From contig JACAEO010000335.1 in NCBI GenBank assembly GCA_013388805.1, positions 1 to 34,486 of the forward strand: 34,486 bases of DNA, written 5' to 3'. Of the stretch, positions 24,745 to 34,106 are shown one piece after another. Below the pieces are notes generated by a model. That model was not told the origin of the DNA and ran no database searches. It was given only the letters and a program-made list of their open reading frames with translations. The translations under genes were made by a program, and so were the position numbers. This DNA is from Chloroflexota bacterium. GTDB lineage: Bacteria > Chloroflexota > Chloroflexia > Chloroflexales > Chloroflexaceae. Each line of letters starts with the position of its first letter. Position 1 is the stretch's first letter.

Positions 24745-25784
24745 CAGGTCTGAGCACGGGTGTGGACCAGCGCCACCCACTCGTCGGCCACCTGGCGCGC
24801 CACCTGGCGTAGACCGGCCGCGGTGAAGGCTTCCGCCACCTCGGCCTCACGGCTGTCGATGATGCCACTGCTGATCAGGATGCCGCCCGGCGCCAGTGCC
24901 GCCGCCAGGTCGGCGGCGAGCACGGTCAGCACCCTGGCGATCAGGTTCGCGACGATCAGGTCGCAGCCCGCCAGCGCCTGCTGCTCCGCGCCGCTTCCCG
25001 CAGGCGGTCCCGTCTCGCCAGGCGCCGCACCCGGCTGCGCCAGCGCTGGCGCCTGCCCGGCGGGTGGGCCGAAGTCGCCGCTCAGCCAGTGGCCCATCCG
25101 GCTGCCGGCGCCGAGGCTGCCCTCTGCGACCGTCACCGTCGCGCTTACGCCGTTGCGGGCGATGTTTGCGGCGGCCACCGCCACCGCTACCGGGTCGTTG
25201 TCGAGCGCCAGCACATGGCCGGCGCCCAGCCTGGCAGCGGCAATGGCAAGAATGCCGCTGCCGGTGCCAAGGTCGAGCACCCGCTGCCCGGGCTGCACAT
25301 AACGCTCAAGCAGGCCGAGACAGAGCTGGGTTGTGGGGTGCAGCCCGGTGCCGAAGGCCATGCCCGGGTCGAGGTGGAGCACCACATCGTTCGGCGCGGG
25401 CTGATGCTCCAGCCAGGATGGCACGACAACGATCCGCTCGCCGACCCGCAGCACGCGGTAGTGCTGCTTCCAGGCGTTGGCCCAATCCTCCTCCTCCAGC
25501 CGGCGCACCTGCAGCGGGCCGACCGGCCGCAACTGCCCGAGGTGCCAGAGCGCCTGCTCGATGCGCTGGCGCGCGTCCTCGGCGTGCGCATCCAGTGGCA
25601 GGTAGGTCTTCAGCACGCTGGGGCGCGCGCGATCGTAGCTGAACTCCGGCCCCTCGTCGCCCGGCGTCCAGGCCGGTTCTATCACCACTCCGCCGTTGTA
25701 GCCGTAGCGGGCCAGCAGTTCCGCAACGGCCTCAACCGCCTCGTTGTCGACGCTCACCTGTATTTCGAGCCAGGCTGTCGCCAC
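24744..25784 (-). CDS. prmA: Ribosomal protein L11 methyltransferase with insertion
   Basis: PrmA uses S-adenosylmethionine to trimethylate ribosomal protein L11. The 346-residue product has the N-terminal L11-recognition domain (about 1-100), a linker with [22 protein letters not shown] (140-152), the SAM motif DLGTGSG (171-177), ALDNDP, and DLIVANL near 275. Residues about 225-273 are a Pro/Gly/Ala-rich insertion between the GSL and DLIVAN strands, absent from the PrmA proteins I know. The GTG start at 25784 follows GAGGGG; the neighbour's stop is 4 nt upstream. Last gene of the thrC operon. Confidence 0.92.
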   Translation of the reverse strand: MATAWLEIQVSVDNEAVEAVAELLARYGYNGGVVIEPAWTPGDEGPEFSYDRARPSVLKTYLPLDAHAEDARQRIEQALWHLGQLRPVGPLQVRRLEEEDWANAWKQHYRVLRVGERIVVVPSWLEHQPAPNDVVLHLDPGMAFGTGLHPTTQLCLGLLERYVQPGQRVLDLGTGSGILAIAAARLGAGHVLALDNDPVAVAVAAANIARNGVSATVTVAEGSLGAGSRMGHWLSGDFGPPAGQAPALAQPGAAPGETGPPAGSGAEQQALAGCDLIVANLIARVLTVLAADLAAALAPGGILISSGIIDSREAEVAEAFTAAGLRQVARQVADEWVALVHTRAQT

Positions 25785-25788
25785 GCGC

Positions 25789-26295
25789 TCACCCCTCTGC
25801 CAGACCCTCGTCTTCAACGACACGACGCATGCGCGCCAGCAGGTGCACGCGGCGGGCGGCGGCGATGGTGGTGGGGTCAGCCGCTGGCATGGTCCAGCGC
25901 AGATCGCCGCTCGCAATGTGCCCGCGCTCCAGGTCGAGCCGTACCACCGCCCCCTCGCCGAGTTGCGCCGCGGCCTCGGGCGCAACCAGCAGCGGGAGCC
26001 CGTAGCGTGCGCCAAGGGCCAGCAGGTCAGCGTCGGCGGTGCGGCAGATCAGCGCAGCCAGCCCGGCGGCCTGCAGCGCGATCAGCGCCGCTTCCGCGCC
26101 CGCGCCGCCGGCGAAGCTCCCATCGAGCACCAGCACATCACCCTCCCGCACCCGCTCGGCGAAGCCCGGATCGACCGCGATGAGGCAGTGGGCCGCGATC
26201 TCGGCCGGGTCGCCACCGGCGGCGATGGCGGGGTCGATCACCTGTGCCGGCTGTAGACTGGCACGCACGCGCCGCGCATAGCCAACGATCACCAT
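25789..26295 (-). CDS. LeuD/aconitase swivel domain-like protein with degenerate active loop
   Basis: A 168-residue protein that follows the small-subunit pattern of isopropylmalate dehydratase (LeuD): [40 protein letters not shown] and [11 protein letters not shown] line up with the swivel domain. But the substrate loop, GCGSSREHA in active LeuD, is AGGAGAEAA here (about 62-70), losing the key Ser, Arg and His. So it is unlikely to be a working LeuD; it may be a divergent subunit or a repurposed protein. It starts 8 nt after thrC and is followed by prmA after 4 nt, all minus strand. No large subunit (LeuC/aconitase) is nearby. Confidence 0.65.
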   Translation of the reverse strand: MVIVGYARRVRASLQPAQVIDPAIAAGGDPAEIAAHCLIAVDPGFAERVREGDVLVLDGSFAGGAGAEAALIALQAAGLAALICRTADADLLALGARYGLPLLVAPEAAAQLGEGAVVRLDLERGHIASGDLRWTMPAADPTTIAAARRVHLLARMRRVVEDEGLAEG

Positions 26296-26303
26296 CGGCG
26301 GCG

Positions 26304-27653
<1,350 letters not shown>

Positions 27654-27722
27654 CTACCTGCTGTTCGTAGTTGGGAGGCGAAGACGCGAAGACGCCATGA
27701 CGCGTTCGGCCCGGCAAACCCG

Positions 27723-27738
27723 CTCCGGATGTCCGGAG
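27723..27738 (-). other. Hairpin in the thrC leader
   Basis: Near-palindrome CTCCGGATGTCCGGAG: six or seven base pairs within the 5' leader. Too short and without a T-run to call an attenuator, and no Thr-rich leader peptide was found. Confidence 0.35.
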
Positions 27739-27778
27739 AGCTACGCCAGCAGCGGGAATGCGGCGCCCGGCGCTGGCG

Positions 27779-27787
27779 ATTATACCA
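27779..27787 (-). promoter_or_regulatory. Extended -10 promoter of thrC
   Basis: TGG-TATAAT on the minus strand. The stop codon of the upstream TPR gene (27780-27782) lies inside this -10 box. Transcription would start near 27772. Confidence 0.6.
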
Positions 27788-28223
27788 CGCCATCGGCGGC
27801 ACTCTCGCCCTCGATGGCCGCGATCTGGCGGCTGGCCTCGTCGCGCCAGTAACCGGGGGGCGCGAGCTCAACAAAGCGCCCCAGTTCGGCCAGCGCCTGG
27901 CTGGGCGTGCCGTTGAAGCGGTGGAACAGGCCCCGTTGCAGGTAGGGTTCGGGCCACTCCGGGCGCAGCACACTGGCCCGCTCCAGGTCGGCGATCGCAG
28001 CCGCATACTCGCCCAGTTCGCGCCCACGGATCAGGCCGCGCTGGTAGTAGGCGGGCGCGAACTCGGGCCAGCAGCGGATGGCGCGCTGGAACGAGCTGAC
28101 GCCGCCGCGGTAGAACGAACGGTCGTGGCTCGAATTACCGATGTAGCAGAGGCTCAGGCCCCAGAGGTACCACCAGCGTGCCCAGAGGCGACCCGGGAGC
28201 GCGGTTGTTTGTGATCTGGTCAT
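27780..28223 (-). CDS. TPR-repeat protein
   Basis: A 147-residue protein with at least two tetratricopeptide units: a first in the segment YYQRGLIRGRELGEYAAAIADLERASVLRP and a second YLQRGLFHRFNGTPSQALAELGRFVELAP, each with the usual A/G and P positions. An N-terminal Trp-rich stretch (LWARWWYLWGLSLCYIG) may also be a degenerate repeat or a hydrophobic patch. TPR proteins mediate protein contacts; no partner can be named. A predicted promoter lies 60-90 nt upstream, and the mltG gene is divergent. Confidence 0.78.
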   Translation of the reverse strand: MTRSQTTALPGRLWARWWYLWGLSLCYIGNSSHDRSFYRGGVSSFQRAIRCWPEFAPAYYQRGLIRGRELGEYAAAIADLERASVLRPEWPEPYLQRGLFHRFNGTPSQALAELGRFVELAPPGYWRDEASRQIAAIEGESAADGVV

Positions 28224-28282
28224 TGCAGGTTGCGCTCTTCAGCGTGCCGCTGCCCGTGCTGACGAAGCGGCTCCTCTGCAGT

Positions 28283-28310
28283 ATCATACCTGATCGGCAC
28301 CGTGCCGCAA
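28283..28310 (-). promoter_or_regulatory. Possible promoter of the TPR gene
   Basis: On the minus strand TTGCGG (28310-28305), 16-nt spacer and TATGAT (28288-28283). Start of transcription near 28276, about 53 nt before the ATG. Confidence 0.45.
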
Positions 28311-28321
28311 CCTGCGCAGCA

Positions 28322-28330
28322 TGCTATAAT
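28322..28330 (+). promoter_or_regulatory. Extended -10 promoter of mltG
   Basis: TGC-TATAAT with the start near 28337, leaving a leader of about 170 nt. A short open frame from 28343 lies in that leader but shows no sign of being real. Confidence 0.6.
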
Positions 28331-28508
28331 GCGCCGCTGACAATGGTATTGGCAGTAAACAAGCCGCATATGCACTCACGCCAGCATTCATTGCAACACC
28401 ACTGCGGCACGCTGCAATCCGCTACAATCTGCAATGGTCGTACGGGGGCGGGAGCACGCAAGCTCCGCCGCGCGCCACAACGCCCCCCGGTCCCAGGAGG
28501 TCTGTTGC

Positions 28509-29576
28509 ATGCGCCATGTGCGCGCCCTGATGCTGGGCATAACCCTCCTTTCCCTGGTCGTCGCCTGCGGCGGCTTTGTCGCGCTGAACGAGATCCGGGC
28601 TCCCGCTGCCCGTGCGGGTGATGCGGTTGAGTTCATTGTGGAGCCTGGCGCATCCACCGGCGAGATTGCGACGGCGCTCAAGGCTGAGGGGCTGATCCGC
28701 CAGCCTGCCCTGTTCACGCTGCTGGCCCGGACCCAGGGCCTCGACGGCACGTTGCAGGCCGGGCGCTATGTGCTCAGCCCGACGATGACCATGAGCCAGA
28801 TCCTGATCGCGCTGCAGAGCGGGCGCCTCGAGGAGGTGCAGGTAACCATCCCCGAGGGGGTGCGCCTCGAAGAGATGGCCGCGATTCTCGAGGCGGCAGG
28901 GGTCACCGGCGCCGAGGCGTTCCTGGCCACGGCCCGCGACGGTGAGCGCTTCCGCGGCGAGTTCTTCCTGCTTGCGAGCCTGCCCCAGGGCGCGAGCCTC
29001 GAGGGCTACCTCTTCCCCGATACCTACCGCTTTGCCAGCCAGGCCCGCCCCGAGGAGGTGGTTCGCACCATGCTCAGCCGCTTCACCGAGCAGTATGCGA
29101 CCATCGAGCGCAGCGTGCAGGTGCCCGGCGCCTCGGTGCACGACCTGGTGACCATGGCCGCGATTGTGCAGCGCGAGGCTGCCCGCGTCGATGAGATGCC
29201 GCTGATCGCCGGCGTTTTCTGGAACCGGCTCAAGCCCGAGAATGCGCCGATTGTCGGCGGCGGCACGCTCGGCGCCGATGCCACCGTGCAGTATGCCCTG
29301 GGCTATTCTGCCGCCGAGGGTACCTGGTGGCGCAAGCAACTCACCACCGCCGATCTGCAGACCAGCAGCCCCTACAATACGCGGCTCAATCCCGGCCTGC
29401 CGCCTGGCCCGATCGCCGCCCCTGGCCTCGCCGCCCTGACCGCCGCCGCCCGGCCCGATGACCAGGCCGGCTATCTCTTCTTTGTCGCCAGTTGCGCCCG
29501 CGACGGTAGCCACAACTTCGCTGCCAGCTTCGAGGAGTTCCAGCAGTACGAGGCCGAATGGCTCAACTGCCAGTAG
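28509..29576 (+). CDS. mltG: Endolytic transglycosylase MltG (YceG)
   Basis: A 355-residue membrane-anchored lytic transglycosylase that cuts nascent peptidoglycan strands. The N-terminus is a hydrophobic anchor (about 6-26; a Cys20 after LVVA could be a lipobox). A LysM-like region is followed by the catalytic domain with GYLFPDTYRF (166-175), the catalytic Glu223 in AAIVQREA, FWNRLK, DATVQYALG and SPYNTRLNPGLPPGPI. AGGAGG at 28495-28500 gives the ATG. It is followed by aroE 2 nt after its stop codon. Confidence 0.95.
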   Translation: MRHVRALMLGITLLSLVVACGGFVALNEIRAPAARAGDAVEFIVEPGASTGEIATALKAEGLIRQPALFTLLARTQGLDGTLQAGRYVLSPTMTMSQILIALQSGRLEEVQVTIPEGVRLEEMAAILEAAGVTGAEAFLATARDGERFRGEFFLLASLPQGASLEGYLFPDTYRFASQARPEEVVRTMLSRFTEQYATIERSVQVPGASVHDLVTMAAIVQREAARVDEMPLIAGVFWNRLKPENAPIVGGGTLGADATVQYALGYSAAEGTWWRKQLTTADLQTSSPYNTRLNPGLPPGPIAAPGLAALTAAARPDDQAGYLFFVASCARDGSHNFAASFEEFQQYEAEWLNCQ

Positions 29577-29578
29577 CA

Positions 29579-30439
29579 ATGCAGCAGATCATCCTCATCG
29601 GCGATCCGGTGGCCCACAGCCGCTCGCCCGTGATGCAAAACGCCGCCCTGCAACACCTCGGCATCGCCGCGCGCTACGAGGCGGTGCGCACCACCACAGC
29701 CGAACTCGCCGGGCGCGTCGCGGCCCTGCGCGGCCCGCAATACCTCGGCGCCAACGTGACCCTGCCGCACAAGCAGGCGGTCATCCCCTTGCTCGATCGG
29801 CTTGAGCCGCAGGCCGCCCGGATCGGGGCGGTCAATACGATCTCCAAGGATGCCGCTGGCGCGCTCGTTGGCGCCAACACCGACGCGCCGGCGCTGCTCG
29901 CCGACCTGGCCGACGCCGGCTTTGCCCCGGCCGGGCGTTGCGCGCTGATCCTCGGCGCCAGCGGCGCTGCGCGGGCCGCGGCCTTTGCCCTGGCTGAGAC
30001 CGGGGTCGCCACCCTGGTGGTCGCCAATCGCAGCCCTGCGCGCGCCGAAGAATTGCTCGCCGACTTGCTCATCGCCATCACCGACGAGCAGGGCCTCACC
30101 GCCAGCGGCGACCTGCCGCCGACGCTGGTCGCGCTGGCGCTCGCCGATCGTGAACTGGCAAGCTACCTGGCCGCTTGCGATCTGCTGATCAACGCTACCG
30201 CCCTGGGCTGGCACAACGACGAGACCCCGCTGCCCGATCCGCCCATCGGCCCCCGCACGCTGGTCTACGATATGGTCTACCGGCCGACCCGATTGCTGCG
30301 CGAGGCGGCGGCCCGCGGCGCCGCCACCCGCGACGGGCTGGGCATGCTCATCCATCAGGGCGCGCTGGCCTTCACCCGCTGGACCGGGCGCGAGGCGCCC
30401 CTGGCGGTGATGCGCGCTGCGCTGCAGGAGCCGGGGTGA
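29579..30439 (+). CDS. aroE: Shikimate dehydrogenase
   Basis: A 286-residue NADP-dependent enzyme of aromatic amino acid synthesis, reducing dehydroshikimate. Shikimate-binding Ser14/Ser16 (HSRSPVMQN), catalytic Lys65 in VTLPHK, AVNTI, catalytic Asp102 in GANTDAPA, and the nucleotide motif LILGASGAARAAAFAL are present. The start at ATG 29579 is 2 nt after the mltG stop and fits the family beginning; ATG 29558 would overlap mltG. Co-transcribed with mltG; the pairing with a wall enzyme has no obvious functional reason. Confidence 0.94.
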   Translation: MQQIILIGDPVAHSRSPVMQNAALQHLGIAARYEAVRTTTAELAGRVAALRGPQYLGANVTLPHKQAVIPLLDRLEPQAARIGAVNTISKDAAGALVGANTDAPALLADLADAGFAPAGRCALILGASGAARAAAFALAETGVATLVVANRSPARAEELLADLLIAITDEQGLTASGDLPPTLVALALADRELASYLAACDLLINATALGWHNDETPLPDPPIGPRTLVYDMVYRPTRLLREAAARGAATRDGLGMLIHQGALAFTRWTGREAPLAVMRAALQEPG

Positions 30440-30549
30440 GCTCTCAGGTGTAGGGTTTTGCGCCGGAGTGGCAAGCCCTTGCGGCGGATCGTTGCTTCGA
30501 AGACAGCAGCAGGATGCAGGTAAGCCGAACCAGAGATACGCGTCTTCGG
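30440..30549. other. Short gap before the AAA gene
   Basis: No gene or strong repeat visible. Base composition is already less GC-rich than in aroE, marking the left edge of the compositional island. Confidence 0.35.
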
Positions 30550-30558
30550 TGATACAAT
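30550..30558 (+). promoter_or_regulatory. Extended -10 promoter of the AAA/TOPRIM-like pair
   Basis: TGA-TACAAT; start of transcription near 30565, about 56 nt before the ATPase ATG. The pair thus seems to have its own promoter. Confidence 0.5.
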
Positions 30559-30620
30559 TGAGCCCGGCATGCATGAAAGAATGATCGATCACAACGCGGT
30601 TGCGCCGCGAAGGAACGACG

Positions 30621-32081
30621 ATGTTAACCCGGCTCAAAGTCTCGGGCTTCAAAAACCTTGTCGATGTAGATGTGCGCTTTGGCCCGTTTACCTGCATCGC
30701 TGGTGCCAACGGCACGGGCAAGTCGAACCTATTCGACGCGATCCAGTTTTTGAGCAAGCTGGCTGACCACACCCTGATGGATGCTGCTCTGTCGGTGCGG
30801 GCGGAAGGTGGCCGCACGGCTGAGGTGCGGCATCTGTTTCATCGTGTTGGCGATTGCTTCGACCAGCAGATGACCTTCGAGGCCGAGATGATCATTCCGC
30901 CAGAAGGCATCGACGATCTTGGTCAGCCTGCCACAGCGTCGATCACCTTCCTGCGCTACCGGCTGACGCTCGGCTACCGCACAGATGAGACTCTCTCCCT
31001 GCCCGACAGTCTGGAGATCCTACACGAAGGGTTAGTGCATATCAATGTCGGTGATGCTGCCAGACACCTGCGCTTTTCCCATTCGCCGGCATGGCGACGC
31101 TCGGTAGTGAAAGGACGGCGTGTCGGCGATTTCATTTCGACGCAGGAAAAAGAGGGCAAAAACATCATCAAGCTGCATCAAGAGGGAACCGCCGGACGGC
31201 CGCGCGAATACCTGGCGGCAACCTTGCCGCGCACTGTTCTCTCATCGGCAAACGCGATGGAAAGCCCGACCGCTCTGCTGGCGCGCCGCGAGATGCAGTC
31301 GTGGCGATTGCTGCAACTGGAGCCTTCGGCGTTGCGCAAACCCGATGAATTGACGGCGCCAATGCGCTTGAGCGTCAATGGGGCGCATATTCCGGCAACG
31401 CTCAACTACCTGGTGCGCATGCCGCACAACGGTGTGTCGTCCGGTGAGGCTGCGCTCGATGAACTGGCTGCCAGGCTCTCGGAACTGGTGGAACATGTGC
31501 GCTCGATTCGAGTGGATCGCGATGAACATCGCCAGTTGCTGACCTTAGAAGTTACCGATCGCAGCGGCACAACGCTGCCGGCGCGCGCGCTCTCCGACGG
31601 AACGCTGCGTTTTCTGGCGCTGGCTGTGCTGGCGCTCGATCCACGCGAGACGGGGTTGATCTGTCTGGAAGAGCCGGAGAACGGCATTCATCCCGAGCGC
31701 ATTGCGGCGATGTTGCGGCTGCTGCGGGAAATGACGGTGGATACCACGTATGAGGTGGGCACAGACAATCCACTGCGTCAGGTGATCATCAATACCCACT
31801 CGCCGGTGGTCGTCAGTCAGATGAATGACGAAGACCTGCTCGTGGCTGAGTTGCACGATGTCATCAGCGATAGACAATCAACGCGTATCGCGCAGTTCAG
31901 TTGGTTGCCGGATACATGGCGTAGCGAAGCATATCCGGACATACTGCCGGTTGCGCGCGGCACACTGCTGGCGTATCTCAACCCGCGCGGGATTCTGCCG
32001 GGCAGCTACAACCGTAGTCGCTCCTCACGTCGAGTGGCAGACAGACCTGATTTCCAACCCTACCTGCCAGCGTTCGAATGA
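30621..32081 (+). CDS. ABC-type AAA ATPase (RecF/OLD-like, AAA_21)
   Basis: A 486-residue ATPase of the SMC/RecF/OLD type. The start LTRLKVSGFKNL is typical; Walker A GANGTGKS (28-35), signature LSDGTLR (324-330), Walker B LICLEEPENG (346-355) and the switch His393 in NTHSP are all intact. The middle (about 60-300) is helical and variable. No TOPRIM domain follows; that role is probably taken by the next gene, which overlaps by 4 nt (ATGA). AAGGAA (30610-30615) precedes the ATG. GC is lower than in neighbours: the 60 bases from 31,861 hold 31 G/C by my count, against 49 from 29,881 in aroE. Signs favour transfer. Confidence 0.88.
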   Translation: MLTRLKVSGFKNLVDVDVRFGPFTCIAGANGTGKSNLFDAIQFLSKLADHTLMDAALSVRAEGGRTAEVRHLFHRVGDCFDQQMTFEAEMIIPPEGIDDLGQPATASITFLRYRLTLGYRTDETLSLPDSLEILHEGLVHINVGDAARHLRFSHSPAWRRSVVKGRRVGDFISTQEKEGKNIIKLHQEGTAGRPREYLAATLPRTVLSSANAMESPTALLARREMQSWRLLQLEPSALRKPDELTAPMRLSVNGAHIPATLNYLVRMPHNGVSSGEAALDELAARLSELVEHVRSIRVDRDEHRQLLTLEVTDRSGTTLPARALSDGTLRFLALAVLALDPRETGLICLEEPENGIHPERIAAMLRLLREMTVDTTYEVGTDNPLRQVIINTHSPVVVSQMNDEDLLVAELHDVISDRQSTRIAQFSWLPDTWRSEAYPDILPVARGTLLAYLNPRGILPGSYNRSRSSRRVADRPDFQPYLPAFE

Positions 32082-32746
32082 AAACGCTCACGTTTACCCT
32101 CGTAACAGATGGCAGTTCAGACACTGTCCTGTTACACATTCTCACGTGGCTGCTCCGGGCGAATGGCGTCACTATGGCTGTGCGGAAGCAGTGGGCCGAC
32201 ACACGCTGGGTGAGACTGCAACGCTCGACTCTCACTGATCGACTGCATACGGCGCTCAATCTCTACCCCTGTGATCTGCTCTGCGTTCACCGCGACGCTG
32301 AGGGGGAGCCGCGTGAGCGGCGCGTCATCGAAATTCAGCACGCACTGGAACGGTTGCCCGCTGAACTTCCGAGACCGCACGCTGTCTGCGTTGTGCCAGT
32401 ACGTATGACAGAAGCGTGGTTGCTTTTCGACGAGGCAGCTATTAAGCAGGCAGCCGGAAACCGACAGTCGCAGGAAAACCTGCATCTCCCACCCCTCGGA
32501 ACGCTTGAGGACGAGCCCGATCCAAAACAGAGGCTTCACGACAGCCTCAAAAGGGCCAGTGGATTACGTGGACGGCGACTCAACCAGTTTCCCGTTCACC
32601 AGCGGGTTCATCGTGTCGCTGAACTGATCGCCGACTTCGCGCCGCTGCGCGCCCTTCCGGCCTTTCAGGCGCTGGAACAAGAGGTGCGACGAGTCGTCGC
32701 AGAAGCCGGTTGGACCGAGCAACCTGGTCGCGCCGGGCTGGTATGA
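32078..32746 (+). CDS. DUF4276/TOPRIM-like partner of the AAA ATPase
   Basis: A 222-residue soluble protein. The N-terminus LTFTLVTDGSSD matches the first TOPRIM/DUF4276 motif (usually VEGxxD) with Asp11 replacing the Glu; a second acidic motif is CVHRDAEGE (Asp73, Glu75), normally DxD; PVRMTEAWLLFD and later DEPDPKQRL are typical DUF4276 landmarks. It could therefore be a nuclease-like effector controlled by the ATPase. The acidic residues are conservatively changed, so activity is not assured. ATGA overlap with the upstream gene shows translational coupling. GC is as low as in its partner. Confidence 0.78.
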   Translation: MKTLTFTLVTDGSSDTVLLHILTWLLRANGVTMAVRKQWADTRWVRLQRSTLTDRLHTALNLYPCDLLCVHRDAEGEPRERRVIEIQHALERLPAELPRPHAVCVVPVRMTEAWLLFDEAAIKQAAGNRQSQENLHLPPLGTLEDEPDPKQRLHDSLKRASGLRGRRLNQFPVHQRVHRVAELIADFAPLRALPAFQALEQEVRRVVAEAGWTEQPGRAGLV

Positions 32747-32850
32747 TACACAGGGTAGGGCCTCCCCGGCGGACGTGAAGGCTCCCCGCGCCCTTCCCGT
32801 CAGGGGTCCGGTGCGTTCCACCGCTTTCGCAGTACAGTACGGACATTCGC

Positions 32851-33591
32851 ATGGTTCCCGCACTTTTCGTCTTCCTGGCCGGACTGCTGCTCGGCACGCT
32901 GCTCAACGTGCTGATCATCCGGCTCCCCCGCGAGCGGCGCCTGCTCGGTTGGCCGCGTTGTACGCGCACCGCTGAGCCGCTGGCCCTCTGGCAGGTGATC
33001 CCGCTGGTGGGCTGGCTGCTGCAACGGGGCCGCGCCAGCGATGGTCGCCCGCTGCACTGGATCTACCCGCTGGTCGAGTTGATTAGTGGCCTGAGCCTGC
33101 TGCGCCTCTACCAGCTCTACGGCATCAGCCCGGCCTTCTTCTATCTCGCCTTCGTCTGCGCCGTGCTGATCGTCACCGGGGCGATCGACTGGCTGCACCG
33201 CTTTATCTACACCTTCGTCATTCTCGGTGCGGCGCTGGTGGCGATCATCGCCGGGCCCCTGGTCGGCCTGAACTGGGTCAATGTTGTGCTCGGTGCGCTC
33301 ATTGGCGGATTCTGCTTCGCCCTGTTCTACCTCGTTGCGCGCGTGCTCTTCCCCGGCCCCGGCGTGCCCTTCGGCCTGGGCGATGTCTACCTGGCGATCT
33401 TCATCGGCGCCGCGGTGGGCCTGCTCAACCTGGCTCCGGCGCTGTTCTACGGCATGCTGATGGCCGGCATCGTCTCGGCGGGCATCCTGATCGCGCGGCG
33501 AACCGGCCGGCCCACTCCGACCTATATCGCCTATGGCACCTATCTCTGTCTGGGCACCATCCTCTTCATTGCCATAGGTGGGATGGGGTAG
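32851..33591 (+). CDS. A24-family prepilin peptidase without zinc cysteines
   Basis: A 246-residue multi-span aspartic protease of the PilD/TcpJ type, which trims (and sometimes methylates) type IV pilin-like leaders. The two catalytic aspartates are present: Asp113 in TGAIDWLHRF and Asp178 in FGLGDVYLA. The cytoplasmic N-terminal domain normally has four cysteines in two CxxC pairs; here only Cys37 remains (WPRCTRT and LLQRGRASDGRPLHW). The ATG has no obvious ribosome site. Twelve nt separate it from the histidine phosphatase gene. No pilin genes are visible, so its substrate is elsewhere. Confidence 0.9.
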   Translation: MVPALFVFLAGLLLGTLLNVLIIRLPRERRLLGWPRCTRTAEPLALWQVIPLVGWLLQRGRASDGRPLHWIYPLVELISGLSLLRLYQLYGISPAFFYLAFVCAVLIVTGAIDWLHRFIYTFVILGAALVAIIAGPLVGLNWVNVVLGALIGGFCFALFYLVARVLFPGPGVPFGLGDVYLAIFIGAAVGLLNLAPALFYGMLMAGIVSAGILIARRTGRPTPTYIAYGTYLCLGTILFIAIGGMG

Positions 33592-33602
33592 AGGATCACG
33601 CG

Positions 33603-34106
33603 GTGAGCCAGGCAGCAACCATCATCTATCTGGTCCGCCACGCCCACGCGGTCGCTGCGCCCGGTGAGAAGCGGGCGCTCTCGCCGCAGGGCCGCGCTGG
33701 CGCCGATCACGTGGCCGCTCTGCTGCGCGAACGCCCGATCGTGGCGATCTACAGCAGCCCCTCCCGGCGTGTGCGCCAGACGCTGAAGCCGCTGGCCCAG
33801 GCGCTCGGCCTTGCCATCGAGGAGCGCGATGAGCTCCGCGAGCCTGGACGCGGTGTGCCCGGCGCCGAGGCGCAGCACCGCGCGGTCGCGCTGCTCACGG
33901 CCCTGGCACAGCGCCACGCCGGCCAGCAGATCGCCGTCGGCACCCACGGCAATCTGCTCGCTCTGATCCTCCAGCACTACGACCCGACGCTCGACGCCGC
34001 CGTCCAGCAGCGACTCAGCCTGCCTGACCTCTACCAGCTTACGCCTGGCGAGCATCCGCCCATCACCCGGCTGTGGGACGCCGGCGATCGCTTTGCGACA
34101 CCATAG
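33603..34106 (+). CDS. Histidine phosphatase family protein (SixA-like)
   Basis: A 167-residue protein of the phosphoglycerate mutase-like branch. The catalytic His is in LVRHAHA (RHG variant); a short linker with Arg and LSPQGRAGADHVA follows, then SSPSRRVRQT and a second His in GTHGNLLAL. SixA-type proteins remove phosphate from histidine phosphotransfer domains, but other small-molecule roles are common; no substrate can be given. Start at GTG 33603; the prepilin peptidase stop is 11 nt before it, so the pair may be co-transcribed. Confidence 0.88.
   Translation: MSQAATIIYLVRHAHAVAAPGEKRALSPQGRAGADHVAALLRERPIVAIYSSPSRRVRQTLKPLAQALGLAIEERDELREPGRGVPGAEAQHRAVALLTALAQRHAGQQIAVGTHGNLLALILQHYDPTLDAAVQQRLSLPDLYQLTPGEHPPITRLWDAGDRFATP

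Noticed and set aside
25789-26295. Labelling this gene leuD
   Set aside because: The fold pattern fits but the SSREH substrate loop is missing.
28343-28508. Leader peptide in front of mltG
   Set aside because: No ribosome site, no regulatory codon run, and no stop near a hairpin.
29471-30817. Minus-strand frame opposite aroE
   Set aside because: Shadow of aroE; no recognisable motifs.
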